A stretch of 64,000 bases of DNA from Nipponacmea schrenckii (GCA_030562195.1 JAUJPP010000012.1:12152001-12216000), one strand, 5' to 3'; numbered from the stretch's first letter, positions 12,601-22,680 are shown. The notes: generated by a model not told the origin, from the sequence alone. Program-made: numbers and translations.

Positions 12601-15600
12601 TGGCATACCCCACTTGGTATAATATATAATGCCAGATGATCCTGAAAGAAGAGCAGACATGTGGTCGTAATAATGGTAACCCAATCGTTTTTCACCGTTT
12701 CAGATCCTATGAAGAATGTGATGATAGAAATATTAATAGTTATGATGGTTGTAGTTCAGATTGTCAAACTGAACCGGCATTTCATTGTAAAGGTGAGGAC
12801 CACAAGAAAAATATCGCGACCTATTTTGTTTACCTAATACCATTTGAATGGTTCAGGCAAAGACCTTCAATTATATTCCTTTATAGATATTTGATACTTG
12901 CTATATCTTGTTCATCTTGTTCAGTAATCCGTATCCATTTTCTGAGACTTTTATCAAATTATGCCAAACATTTCTGATTTGAAACTTTTACGATGAAAAC
13001 AAACGATTATTATGTCATAATGTTTGTTAAGGTGAACCAAGTCTTTGTTATCGTCATGATGGTGATGGTGTGTGTGAAGAGTTTGAAAAGACCACGAGTA
13101 TTAGAGACTGTGGTTTCTATATACCACCGGGTTATATGGACCAATTAGCATCATCAGCTATAGCTAATCCCGAGTTTCAGCATCCTCATTGTCCTGTTAT
13201 AGCTGTGCTTGGTCAGCCTAGTATTGATCTGGTATGTATATGTAGAGGTTATGGATATGATGGCAATCACACACCCATGGTGGTAGTTTTCAGACCAGCG
13301 TTCAGTCTGACATTACTGAGCAACCTCGCCATCTAGTAACAGCTGTTCTGAGCTTATCTGATGTCGACGTTCAATTCTACCGTACAATTTGTATCAACAA
13401 AAGTTTCAGTAGACAATTCATTCAGAGAGTTATTTATATCTTTTTAGGTTTGCAATAGTCATTTCGATTCTACTGAATCATGGCATCCATGTGGTAGTTT
13501 TACAGAATATGGCGACTTTTGGATTGAAGTAAGTTATTTTTTTCGAAACTTTCTGAGTTTATACATGTAGATTGAGAGGCATCTAGCGTTTTAAATTTCA
13601 TTTCAATTCCCTTTGCCGTATTCTTTTTAGGTTTATTTTCCACGACTGGTAGTAGCAACAGAAGTTATCATACATCTTGCTTCAGATGGTTCAGTATTAC
13701 AAGATTCACTACTGTCCGTGGAATTGATCAAACAGAATAATGAGACGTCCATTTTATCACCTAGAATACATACAATATCATGTAAAAATAACCCATTTCA
13801 TATACCAGTTATACACGATCTCTCACAACCATTTTATTATACCAAAGGTACGTGGAAAATCCCTCAGTGTGGTTCACTAACATAACTTAGAAGTCCTGAT
13901 AAAGCATCGATACGTAACACTTATTATTACACTATTCCATATTAACCGTTATGGTTCATCCTTCGTTTGTTGACTTCAATAGCAATTTCCTTTTAATAGA
14001 TAAAAAGAATGTCACCACAGATCTGATACATCCTACATATTGCATATTGAGTAAGAAAGCCAGATTGATTGCCGTATGCTTTAAGTAAATGTTGTTTCCG
14101 TTTTACACAGACAAAGATCTAGTTTAATGTCAGATAATGCATATGGATATAAAAAGTTTTTTTATTTGTTAATTTCAGGTGTTCGTTTATCATTTACCTC
14201 GTTCAATATAAGTATATCAGCAGTGAGATTGAGATCTTATAAATATTTAGATCCTATCACAATAGCTAGTTGCACCAAAGGTGAACTGTATAATCCCAGA
14301 TCAGGACATTGTGTATCGCAAAATAGTCAACTTACTGCCTGCCCTCCCTATCTACTAGATCAGTCTACAGTATTATGTACTGGACACTCTGATGGTGATG
14401 AATGTTCCATCACCTGTATTGAAGGGTAAGCACCATCTTCTTTCTATGGTGTTTCACTCAGCTCTTTAGTGCAAAATCGTCTGAGTTGAAACGGGTGAAA
14501 GAGATCATTCCTTAACATTAACTTTTATATAAGCTTCTAAAATTCTCAATTAAATTGGTTTTGCTAGCTTTGGACATGTTCATCCATGTATGACAATTTC
14601 TGTATCCGTTCAATAATATATGAGAGTCAATACCGTTTAATACTTTCAACGTTGTTTCTTTGTTAAAGTTTGAATCGGATCCACGTGTAGCTACATCTAT
14701 CTGTATTCTTTCAAGCATAATGTTTCTCTCATTTGCGCCGGATATTTTTAACAGCAGGAAAAACTGCTACTGTGCTTTTTAAGAGTTACCATGTTTGTCA
14801 ACCTAAAGGATTTCTAAGATTACCCAAATGATTCTGGATATTAATTCTTTTGGTAGATATAGACTTACGAGTACTAACAATAAGATAGTATGTTCTGGTG
14901 GTCAGTGGTTAAGTTCTAGTCCAGTACGATGTGAACCAGTAGACTGTGGTGTTCCCGTCATACCTCATGCTACCATACACTGTCACTATGGTACCACATT
15001 GTACTCTAATTGTACTTTTACATGTACTCCACCAGCTAAACACCAAGGTATTGTATATACAATGTTCCATGATACAATGATTGAGATAAGTGTTGGGGAA
15101 TTTGGGAAAAATATAATCGATTAATCAGTATAATTTGAGAGGCAACATCATTAATTATAAAATCGAAACATGTCTATGGTAATATGGATCAAAGTAAAAT
15201 TTACACGATTTAAGGGTTTATACATTAACATACTCTGTCACCACTAAGTATTAAACGAATGTTTTGACAATTAAAAAGTTACTTGTTAATTGTTCATATA
15301 AAATCTAATCACATGTAGGGCCAAGATCTACCGGCCTACCACCACTTTCGGTATGATTTAATAGTCAATAGAGTTTTGTTTCGTTAGGAGTTTCACAGTG
15401 CGCATAACGCGTATTTTTTATTTGACAATGTCGCCGACTTTCGATGGGGAATCGATTAGTCGCGTCGTTGGACTTTTGGCGATAATCGGAACGTCACTAA
15501 TTGCGATTATTGTTTCTAACCTCAGTTGCATTTGTAAATCGTTTATGTCAGTTTTCCGAGGAGCTACAAGTAGAGCATTGGCATATCCAAATATGTGAGT

Positions 15601-18600
15601 ATTCTGAGGTGAAAGAATAATCCATGCAAGAAACTTTCTAAAAGTCATTGTGCGATTTGGTTTGTACGACGTTTTATTCCTGAGCATCTAGATTAAATTA
15701 GTTTAGTATTGCTTTATTCAGGACAATCCAATACCGTCCAATGTGATGTAAGTGGTTCGTGGACTTTACCCCGAGGAGCATGCATCAAACAATGTCCACA
15801 ACCCAAAGAGATTCCGTTTGCTAAAATAGCATCACGGAAATGTAGACGAGGACCTCAGCCTATAGGTGCCAAATGTAAATATAGATGCCGGAAAGGATTC
15901 AAAGTCCAGAGTCAAAGAAAGAAAAAGAGGTAAATATAGTTTATAAATAATATATTTTTGCTCTATGCTATCTAAGTGTTTGATTCAGTAAGTTCAAAAT
16001 GTGGAAGATTGAGGTCTTGAATATATTTAAAAAATAAAAAGACATATTGATGGAGTCTTTATACTAAAGTCATCTTGGTCATGACCATCACATAAGGAAA
16101 TATTGAGGGCTTTATTTGAATTTCATAAGAACTGCGCAGTTTATGTTTGAAACAGTTTAGAAATTGTACATGAATGATGTTGTTTCAGAAGAGTGACATG
16201 GCGAACCTGTGGTGAGAATGGTGAATGGAGTAATATTGAATGTGTACGTGTAAGATGTCCACCTATAGATCCCGTACATGATGGACAATATGCTTGTAGT
16301 GATGGTACACATACTGGCAGTACATGTACTATGACCCCATGTACTTATTCTAGACAGGTATGTAACATGTGTCTTATGTCAAAATGACTAGATAGGTACT
16401 ATATTGTTTTTAACTGGTTTAGCCTGTTAAGCCATGTGTATGTTCTTCCCGGAGGACTCGTCTCAAACGTATCTTCTTATATATTAATCTACATGGGTAT
16501 GATTTCACCAATCTATACCTTTTTACTACATCTTCTTTCTTGTTCTTAAACAGACATGTGCATGTAATATGAACATTTTAGCTGGCTTGTACATCCTTAT
16601 AGATTAATCTAAATGGGTATGCTTTCACCGATTTCTAATTTCTTATGGTAGTTTTTATGTTTGTTCTTATTACAATATGTTATTTACTAATATACATAAC
16701 GGATGATTACAGTTGATCAAAATAAAATGTATGAAGAATGGTAAATGGAGCGGAACATTTAAAAGTTGTGAACCCTATAAGTTATTAAGTTGTTCGAGAC
16801 CAATAGCAGTTGATATGAATTTTAGATGTACACAGTTGGTGGTTGGTATGTTTCTTATATAGGACATTTTATTAGATTAGTCTTTGATTTCTTATAATAC
16901 GAATATTCGTTTAAATCTAACGAAAACTATGTTTTATAGGTTGATAAATTTACAACTGGGAAACTAGAAAGAGCGGGCCAGTTACCACCACTGTTTTGAC
17001 ATTATTTCCATGACTATACTCAACAATGGACCGCCGTTTTCATTCAACAGATTCCGATTTATTTTTACACTGCACAAAAAGCTTGATTGACGGCCATTTG
17101 ATGTATTTTAGTTTCTTCTGTCAGATATTTTCTACCTTGAATCCAATTTGAATACAAGCAAGTCAATTCTGTTAATCACGGTCTCCTTCAACGTATGACA
17201 AAACCCTTCAAAGAGAAGTACCATCAAGTGTTTGCCATGGGGGAAGTTGTTATAAAATTACTACTATTGTCGAAGTGGCACCACATTTAAACAGGACCAT
17301 ATTAACTCGATTTTTTTACTTATCTTACTTTTGTTTTCATTATAGGGTCTTCTTGTCGCGTTCGCTGTAAAAGATCTACTCATGAACCAATATTAGAAAC
17401 CAAACACCATATTCCAGTAACAAACCACGATCCAAGGGAAAGAACTCGATATGTCGTCTGTTCAGATTCAAAAGAATGGTTTCCTAGTCTGGAACATTTA
17501 ATGTGTGTGCAAAAATGCAATAAGGTAACTTCCTGATTAATTAAGTATTTTATATGTCCTTTTCTAATGGTTAATATTTGAAAATTAAAGTAACTTAATA
17601 CAACGAAGATACTAAATAACATGCACTTTAAATGTGTATGTGGAATGGGGGGGGGGGGGCGGACTCGTCCCCGGCTCAACCATAGGTAAAATATTTGTGA
17701 CGCAAGTAGCCACGCCATAATAGGATCAAGCTATTCTAGAGTTCAGCTTAAGGGACACAGTTGATATCACAAACTTTGAAATAAGCTGAGGAAGATTGCA
17801 AAATTGTACCTAATTGTATCTATCTATCCATAAATATGGATTATCATCGCACTGTTGCTTAGGAACATGAAGAGGCACAGGACAGGTTTAAGTTATGGAG
17901 TTGTTTTTATATCAATATTCATTTCGTTGCAAAGTGACAAAGTGTATATTTCGATTTGTTGAAGTGCATTTGAAGAGGTGTAGAAAAGTGTAGAAGTGTG
18001 AAAATACATTTGTCAAAGGGTAAAAGTTCAAATGTAAATTGGTCATTTTGAGCTCGATTTGTAAATGTTCATTACAAGTTCAATTGTCGATTTGTCAATT
18101 TTACAAGTGTAGAAGTGTATGAGCCGATGTTGAAATGACGATGTGTGAAATGTCGATTGTACAAATGTAGATGTTACATTTGTCATTTTGACCGAGAGTT
18201 CGGACAAGTATGCAAATTAATGGGTGGAGCCGACCTCTTACTGGAATTTACGACTATTAAATGAGAAATTAACGGAAATTCCCGGGAACAATATTGAAAA
18301 AATAACCGATATATTGTGCTCGTCTAAACAGAATAGCTAGGGCGTTAGAACTGTCCAATTTGCAAGCATAATCGGATATAAAAGTGGATCTAGATTGTGT
18401 TTCATCGGTACTTTCTTATTTAAGTTTAAACTGTTTCCGGGAAGTTCCGTTAATATCTCATTTAGATACACTTGTAAAGTTGACAAATTTACATTTGAAC
18501 TTTTACACTTTGACAAATGTATTTTCACACTTCTACACTTCTATACTTCTTCAAATGCAATTCAACAATTTCAAATCGAAATATACACTTTGTCACTCTG

Positions 18601-18876
18601 CAACGAAATGAATATTGATATCAAAACAACTCCATATTAAGTGACTTCCATTTGTTCTTCCAGGACAGACGAGGCGATGGCTGGTGTGATGAAGTAAATA
18701 ACAGGGAGCATTGTGGCTGGGATAATGGTGACTGTTGTGAATCAACAGCTAAATCGGGATTACTTCCCTTTACTAGATCTTGTATTATAGGTTGTACATG
18801 TAAGGATCCTAATGCAATCGAGAATATATCTAAGTCCAAATTAGCTAGAGCCAGATTAAGTCGTTCTAATGGTTGA
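1..18876 (+). CDS. PAPPA: Pappalysin (PAPP-A-like secreted metzincin metalloprotease), 3' part, 20 exons
   Basis: Exons with matching GT/AG sites and phases: 1-72, 493-638, 6710-7003, 7243-7364, 9493-9671, 10043-10163, 11520-11673, 12036-12208, 12392-12520, 12704-12792, 13032-13231, 13448-13528, 13631-13847, 14179-14425, 14857-15047, 15722-15929, 16189-16357, 16713-16845, 17346-17524 and 18664-18876 (TGA 18874-18876). Together they encode about 1,104 residues if one extra base in exon 5 is disregarded. Domain order is LNR, catalytic metzincin domain, a long beta-rich middle part, DUF4215-like Cys repeats, five CCP modules and a C-terminal LNR, the order of vertebrate PAPP-A. Family knowledge: these secreted proteases cleave IGF-binding proteins, and the CCP modules bind cell surfaces. 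The signal peptide, laminin-G-like domain and first exons lie before the window. PAPP-A versus PAPP-A2 cannot be decided; invertebrate genes may be ancestral to both. Confidence 0.95.
238..405. repeat. Fold-back hairpin repeat in pappalysin intron 1
   Basis: The left arm (about 238-295: ATAATAACTAAGTTTTATGG and onward to GAGTTTATTTATTTTT) is the near-perfect reverse complement of about 350-405. The loop holds GTTGAAACGTCGC and a poly-A run of about 30 bases. The same GTTGAA(A/G)CGTCGCAAA word occurs in the hairpin near 43.1 kb, so both probably belong to one family of small fold-back elements. Ends and target duplication are unclear. Confidence 0.75.
681..2580 (+). repeat. 31-bp minisatellite array with two sequence subfamilies (intron 2)
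   Basis: From 681 the unit is GAAACAGCTCGAGATATGGC plus AATCATGGTTA (31 bp). From about 1480 it is GATATAGCCCTAGATACAGA plus AATCATATTTG, also 31 bp and clearly the same ancestral unit. Units between about 1200 and 1480 are intermediate or scrambled. The array is about 61 unit-lengths long. Some units in the second half have a 5-bp extension (ATACTAGTAGCCC) near 1553, 1803, 1934, 2061 and 2254. Confidence 0.95.
2581..5118. other. Unique intron 2 sequence between two minisatellites
   Basis: AT-rich intronic DNA with no exon or clear repeat. The only mark is a tRNA B-box-like word on the minus strand (GTTCGATTCC, within 3302-3340), possibly a SINE remnant. Short reading frames here show no recognisable protein. 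Confidence 0.6.
5119..6478 (+). repeat. 22-bp minisatellite with 16-bp short units (intron 2)
   Basis: The unit AGATACACTGTACATAGATT plus TC (22 bp) repeats about 60 times. It is mixed with a 16-bp short form, AGATACACTGTACATC, which recurs at intervals and gives a higher-order pattern. Nearly every unit contains TGTACATA. The array ends about 230 bp before the catalytic exon. Open frames on the other strand are products of the repeat. Confidence 0.95.
6710..7003 (+). CDS. PAPPA: Pappalysin catalytic exon with zinc-binding motif and Met-turn
   Basis: The exon carries [11 protein letters not shown] at 6769-6801, a full HExxHxxGxxH zinc site: three zinc-binding histidines, the catalytic Glu and the metzincin Gly. 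A Met-turn NYMSY follows near 6985-6999. Several cysteines between them (CGDQC, MCADTF, CHDPLP, ACGTL) fit the pappalysin disulfide pattern. The acceptor is TTCCAG, the donor GTATGA, phases 1 to 1. All key residues are present, so the protease should be active if the transcript is intact. The catalytic domain lies just downstream of a 6-kb intron filled with minisatellites. Confidence 0.95.
7243..7364 (+). CDS. PAPPA: Pappalysin exon 4: end of protease domain
   Basis: Joined in phase 1 to the previous exon, it completes MSYSADNC and continues with [20 protein letters not shown], a block strongly conserved at the end of the pappalysin protease domain. It ends in phase 0 at the strong donor GTAAGT. 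A transposon begins only 22 nt after this donor. Confidence 0.93.
7415..7830 (+). repeat. Tandem repeat in the left arm of the fold-back transposon
   Basis: Irregular repeats of TTTTTGTATTATCAGCATCA and TATTATCATCTTTT fill most of the left inverted arm. Copies of varied length suggest slippage after insertion. Confidence 0.85.
8483..8900 (-). pseudogene. Decayed transposase-like exon (HTH upstream of an rve/integrase-type domain)
   Basis: The minus strand from an ATG at 8898-8900 reads [20 protein letters not shown], then meets a stop and a frameshift near 8750. From 8734 it continues open with [20 protein letters not shown], a helix-turn-helix, and [20 protein letters not shown]. It ends at a good donor (AAG|GTGAGC) at 8483. 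The order HTH, short linker, FP.SGE.ML.G.L...GI is one I associate with integrase-core (rve) proteins of marine animals and with rve-type DNA transposons. No catalytic DDE part is present in the element, so it cannot be autonomous. Family assignment rests on pattern recognition only. Confidence 0.6.
9000..9265 (-). repeat. Tandem repeat in the right arm of the fold-back transposon
   Basis: ACAAAAAGATGATAATACAAAAAG-type units are the reverse complement of the left-arm array. The block is shorter than on the left (about 265 versus 415 bp), so the arms have changed length independently. Confidence 0.85.
9493..9671 (+). CDS. PAPPA: Pappalysin exon 5, with an apparent 1-bp insertion (or shifted acceptor)
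   Basis: With the acceptor TTTAG at 9492 the exon starts IAPSQEDSV in frame with exon 4, but then reaches a TGA in the phase-0 frame. Removing one A in the GGTTAACAAT run (about 9518-9521) gives [20 protein letters not shown] and an open frame to the donor at 9672, in phase with exon 6. Using the AG at 9495-9496 instead, 4 nt downstream, skips four bases and also keeps the frame open in phase 0 ([12 protein letters not shown]), at the cost of changing the first nine or so residues. The base may be a sequencing error, an allele, or a real insertion tolerated by acceptor slippage. Confidence 0.82.
10043..12520 (+). CDS. PAPPA: Pappalysin exons 6-9: central beta-rich region
   Basis: Exons 10043-10163, 11520-11673, 12036-12208 and 12392-12520 join with phases 1/2, 2/0, 0/2 and 2/2. 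Recognisable pappalysin-like pieces are [52 protein letters not shown], and [10 protein letters not shown] at the end, where the first DUF4215-type cysteine repeat begins. No catalytic role is known for this stretch; in the family it links the protease to the substrate- and surface-binding modules. Intron 6 between the first two exons holds a 47-bp minisatellite; introns 7 and 8 are short and unremarkable. Confidence 0.9.
10179..11250 (+). repeat. 47-bp minisatellite in pappalysin intron 6
   Basis: The unit begins ACAATACAATCAGTATCTTA and ends CTTACAAACCCTCTCTTT (47 bp), about 23 copies, with CAGTATCTTATC partly duplicated within it. The array begins about 15 nt after the exon 6 donor. Because 47 is not a multiple of three, a long open frame cycles through all three phases of the repeat; it is not a gene. 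Confidence 0.95.
12704..13231 (+). CDS. PAPPA: Pappalysin exons 10-11: DUF4215-like Cys-rich repeats
   Basis: Exons 12704-12792 and 13032-13231 encode [18 protein letters not shown], the hallmark of a DUF4215 (myxo-type disulfide) repeat, then [20 protein letters not shown] and [20 protein letters not shown], which follow the vertebrate PAPP-A order closely. The donor at 12793 is GTGAGG, the acceptor at 13030-13031 is TTAAG with a weak pyrimidine tract, and the end is phase 0 at GTATGT. Confidence 0.92.
13448..13847 (+). CDS. PAPPA: Pappalysin exons 12-13: region before the CCP modules
   Basis: Exon 13448-13528 ([18 protein letters not shown] onward) and exon 13631-13847 ([20 protein letters not shown] onward) are joined in phase 0 and end in phase 1 at GTACGT. 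The second shows alternating beta-strand-like residues matching the pappalysin domain that precedes the sushi modules. Confidence 0.88.
14179..17524 (+). CDS. PAPPA: Pappalysin exons 14-19: five CCP/sushi modules
   Basis: Exons 14179-14425, 14857-15047, 15722-15929, 16189-16357, 16713-16845 and 17346-17524 join in phase. Their cysteine and tryptophan spacing makes five CCP modules, matching the number in vertebrate PAPP-A: (1) CTKGELYN to SSPVRC, (2) VDCGVPVIP to PRGAC, (3) CPQPKEIPF to WSNIEC, (4) [10 protein letters not shown] to FKSC, (5) [10 protein letters not shown] to HLMC. Most modules end with the usual G-W or SW...C pattern. Module 3 has a basic patch (QSQRKKKRR) across the exon 16/17 junction. 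In vertebrate PAPP-A some CCP modules bind cell-surface glycosaminoglycans; a similar role here is inference. Confidence 0.9.
15428..15594 (+). CDS. Candidate small membrane-protein first exon nested in pappalysin intron 15 (unrecognised)
   Basis: An ATG at 15428 opens a 55-codon frame, [17 protein letters not shown] onward, with one hydrophobic stretch ([17 protein letters not shown]) followed by a Cys-containing juxtamembrane segment ([10 protein letters not shown]). The frame runs into a good donor AT|GTGAGT at 15595. CpG dinucleotides are frequent here compared with the flanking AT-rich intron. No downstream partner exon was found, and the phase does not fit the next pappalysin exon. It could equally be chance in a small CpG-rich patch. 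Confidence 0.2.
17894..18636. mobile_element. Fold-back MITE-like element with 6-bp target duplication (intron 19)
   Basis: The left end TATGGAGTTGTTTTTATATC and about 150 bp beyond it match the reverse complement of the right end, 18487-18636, at high identity. TTAAGT flanks both sides (17888-17893 and 18637-18642). A further inner inverted pair surrounds AATTAACGGAAATTCCCGGG (about 18257-18300 with 18425-18466), while the left arm carries about 210 bp of extra GTGTAGAAGTG/CGATTTGTCA-like subrepeats. No transposase is encoded. Termini and duplication length match those of the element in intron 4. Confidence 0.85.
18664..18876 (+). CDS. PAPPA: Pappalysin last exon: C-terminal LNR module
   Basis: The exon follows TTCTTCCAG at 18663 in phase 0 and reads [20 protein letters not shown], then NGDCC, a complete Lin12-Notch repeat with the calcium-binding Asp/Asn residues. 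It continues with a short Cys-containing, basic tail and stops at TGA 18874-18876. Vertebrate PAPP-A also ends in a third LNR that helps regulate substrate choice. A transposon-like element ends only 21 nt before this exon's acceptor. Confidence 0.94.
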   Translation, partial: DRRGDGWCDEVNNREHCGWDNGDCCESTAKSGLLPFTRSCIIGCTCKDPNAIENISKSKLARARLSRSNG

Positions 18877-19255
18877 AGAAGTAGTATTTGATAGGATAAA
18901 TATGCATTTTATTTTATTTTAAAGAAAGAATTCCAATTGAGAAGTGTAGTTATATAGAGTGCTGATTATTTTAATGTTTCACCATGGACCGTTAAGACTC
19001 TAGAACTAGACTAAATTCCGTTTTAATGTCTCATAGAGCATACTTCTGGTTCTTCAAGAAGTATCAACTTGACTGCCCATGGATCTAGGGACACACAACC
19101 AGAGACTTTAATTGATTTTCAATGCGTGCTCGATAGTGAAAAGGTGGTGCTCCTTCAAAATATGTTTATTCTGTGCAACAAAAGTTGCTGTACCAAGGAC
19201 GGTTACCTGTGACATATCTATATGTGGACGACTGAGTGAACTAGAAGACAAACAG

Positions 19256-19261
19256 AATAAA
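19256..19261 (+). terminator. Possible pappalysin polyadenylation signal (AATAAA)
   Basis: AATAAA lies about 380 nt after the stop codon, followed by A/T-rich sequence. It is the first canonical hexamer I see downstream. No transcript evidence is available. Confidence 0.35.
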
Positions 19262-22009
19262 AAATAGTTAAATAGAGTCTTTTATGTGCACATCTTATAG
19301 CTGCATTTAGATTGATGATGAAGAAGAAAGTCAAAATTATGTCATGTAACAGACTAAAGAATGTAAAATTGATCTTTATTTAAATGTTCCTCGTATATTA
19401 TAGGGCAACGCAATACGAAACTCCGCATGGTTCTTACATGGAAATATCACAATCAGAGTTCCTAGCCATTCGAAGTTATAAGTGGAATGTCTGTTTAAAA
19501 GACTATATATTTCAGCCAAGCCCTCTAATCAAGGCTCAGAAAAAGATTTGGATACATTTACAAAAAAAAAATCGACCTCAAGATAACAAATTTAATTTTC
19601 AGATAACAAACTTAGGTTTGTTTTGGTCGTCACATATTTTTGTATCAGAAAACATTGTAATAGTCACGTGCTACATAATAAATGTATCGAATTTTATTGA
19701 ACGTGCATTTGTGTATCTTTATAGAATGTTGGGTCGTTTGTATCGACCTTTTTTGCTTTGTTATTGTTATTTGTATTATGTTGTTTGTTATGTAATGATT
19801 TACATACTGTTATAATTGTTATCCGTGTGTTATTAAATGTTATGAATTATTAATTAAAATGGTTAAATAGGCCTCATATTAAAAAGATGTCTCTTGATTA
19901 ATATAACTTTATTTCTATTGTTTGAAGACTTTTTGTCGGACCATTTATATTAAACTCTTATTCTACACTGGGTTACGTCCCTTGGTTTATCAAAATTAAT
20001 TTATGAAAAAAATGTTTTAAAGTGTTCCCATCGTAAAAGACATAAGCACAATACTGATAGAAGTGCAGTTCTCAGAAAAACAATCTGTGGAAGATAATCC
20101 CATCATCATTATAAAAGCTCCTGTGCCTAGCGTAATTATCGAATATTCTAAATTATCCCCACTAAAAATACACATTGACAATAATGTTCTATAACGTTAA
20201 AACTGAATCGAAGAATACTATTTGGGATCATGTGTTGTATTTTGGGGGTAATTTCAACTTCTTAATTTCCTGAATGGCCGGAATTATCAGTTTATGATTA
20301 TGTAGACATTCGAAAGAAATATAGGTTTATCAATTTATCCAATCCAATTCTACATTTTAGAGCCTGACTAGGCCTCGATATTCATTGAAAGGAAGTCTGT
20401 GATATTATTGATGAAATGTAACTTGTACAGTATTTTTACTTTTCAACTGACGGTGTGATACGTCTACATAAACCCAATATAATACATGTTACTTGATTTA
20501 AAGATGTGTGTTGTCAGATCTAGATTAAGAGAAGTAATCCAAATATAATAAACGTAACGTATCTAATCTTTAAGATACACATTGTTCTCAAGAATAGATA
20601 TTATATTCCATATAATGATTCATAAACATAGTATCTATTGGCCATTTCTTTATAAACATATTAACAATAACAATATAGAGATATTCTTTCTTCGTAGCAG
20701 TGATTGATGACTGACAGCTGATGCTCCACAATCATTAAATTAATAGTTGTACATCACCTGTAATAATACGTCACCAAGACGAAGACAAGATGGAGATCGA
20801 TCAGCTTCCAAGTAAACGTGAAATTAAAGATGGCGATCGATTAGATTCGCAGCAGAAGTGAACATTAAAAAGTGAAATTATGTTCGCTACCTCTTTATTA
20901 TGTCCGCTTTAACTAGCATCGATTTCCGTTGATTGCCACCTTACAGCTATTAAATAGTCCGAGTTTAAAGCAAGACGCAGTCAGACGAAGAAAATATCTC
21001 TCGGGCATCTTGAATTCAGATATGTTATTTGCAAATTAGGGTCTCATTATATTAATCGATATCCAAATGATATTGTTCCTATACTATTAGTGAAACGGAT
21101 TAGTATTATGATTTCCGTGTAGATTTTTTTATTCTGGAGTCACATATGTTTTACCAATATAAACAGACTAGTAAATATAATAATAGTTTTTACATGTATT
21201 CTTTACAAGATGATCAATAAACTAATGCTCATATTCTTAGACTACAATATGGGATTGAGAATTGGGTCGTACCTGATATGGTTAGTGAAGACGGACCAAG
21301 TTGATTACGGAGGGAAATTTCGTCAAAACAATGTCAGAAGCCAACTCTTTTTCCAATTGTGAAAACAACATTCAGTACACCATTTTTCATTTTGCTTAAT
21401 TGTCCCGTCCAAACGCCCCCGATCTACATGGCGCTGAAATTAAAAGAACAGATAGCGATAAGGTGAAAAAAGAAGATACAAATGTCCGCCGTGTACTTAA
21501 AAACTCCCGAAATTATTCCAAGAATTCCTTTAAACCAATAATCCCATTTTAAATAAAGTTTAGTATAAAAATCTGTAATTTCAAATTAGAAAATGATAAT
21601 TGGAAGTCAAAGACCCTATAAAAAAATCTGTAATTTCTAATTAAATATTGATAATTTAAATAAACCTATGTTAATTAACAAGCTAAAGAGTTAAAATCGT
21701 TTTAATAACATAATTATCATATAATCATTAGTAAAGATATCCAAATTCAATTCAATCAGTAGTGAGGAAGACAAAGTCAACATTTAATTGGTATTAACTT
21801 ATTTGACGCGAACGTGTCTTAGAGTACTAGCTATGAGACAAATCGCCTATCCCTATGTACCTATTTAATTCCAATCGGTGAAAAAAAAAACCTTGAATCA
21901 ATTCAACAACATAGTTATTTATGGAAATTAATGACGAAGCTATTTTAGTTTAGCGATATAAAAATTTACCAATATTTTGTTTCTATTCATAAAAACAGCA
22001 GCTCTAAAG
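19262..22009. other. Intergenic stretch without a supported gene
   Basis: AT-rich DNA downstream of pappalysin. A 143-codon open frame from 19384 has no recognisable domain and low-complexity aromatic content. Near 20789-20860 there is an imperfect 42-bp tandem (GATGG(A/C)GATCGAT...). No splice-consistent exons were found. Confidence 0.55.
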
Positions 22010-22465
22010 TTGTATATTTCTCTTGCGTTGATTTTCTTGATCGTCAGAACATAGATCATGTCCATTTAATACATATGTACATGTATATATACGTTGAAAT
22101 ATTGTACTTGTGTATAAACAAATTGTACGTTGAAATATATTGTATATTCCTTTGTGGTCATGTACTTGATCGTCGGAATATAGATCTGTTCATTTAATAC
22201 ACATGTACTTGTGTAATTTTATACAAATTGTACGTTGAATATTGTCCAGTTCTTTTGCGGTCATATAATAGTAATTGATCGCAATAAACATAACATATAT
22301 TTGTTCATTTAATACACTGTACTTGTGGTTTTTTTTAAACAAATTGTACTTTAAAATATTGTATATTTCTTTGGGGCTTGTACTTCGTAATGAACATATA
22401 TCTGTCCACCTAATGCACATGTACTGGTGTATTATTAAACGAATTGTATATTGAAATATTGTGTA
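22010..22465 (+). repeat. Divergent tandem repeat of about 115 bp, four copies
   Basis: Copies start near 22060, 22189, 22302 and 22405 with GT(C/T)CA(T/C)(T/C)TAAT(A/G)C, then CATGTACTTGTGTA, AAATTGTACGTTGAAATATT and TTGATCGTC words. A partial copy precedes them from about 22010. Confidence 0.75.
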
Positions 22466-22466
22466 T

Positions 22467-22680
22467 ACAGGGTATTCCAGAAGTCTTGGACACATTTAAC
22501 ACTGACTATCTCGAAAACCATTCAGGATAAAACAACGCATCTGACATATTCCTAAAGCTTGCTGTTTCATATGTTCAATGTTTTCTGAAATTTCTGCGAA
22601 ATGCACGTTGAACAAGTGTCAATGATTCAGTTTTTGCACATTCAAGAACGCAAAATGCCTTTTCTGGTTGAGTGAACGCC
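22467..22680 (+). mobile_element. Possible end of a mariner/DUF4817-type DNA transposon
   Basis: ACAGGGTATTCCAGAAGTCT followed by TGGACACATTTAAC resembles transposon termini of the form CAGGGTGTYCC-AAAGTCTTGG. About 140 nt later a short frame reads MIQFLHIQERKMPFLVE and stops, similar to the start of helix-turn-helix transposases (FT-EERKFLVE type). The L1-like relic follows directly, so this end is probably truncated by it. Confidence 0.35.

Noticed and set aside
19384..19815. 143-codon open frame downstream of pappalysin
   Set aside because: No recognisable domain, low-complexity Tyr/Phe/Leu-rich end and AT-rich composition; likely chance in the 3' flank.
20789..20860. 23-codon frame MEIDQLPSKREIKDGDRLDS
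   Set aside because: It spans an imperfect 42-bp tandem duplication and has no other support.
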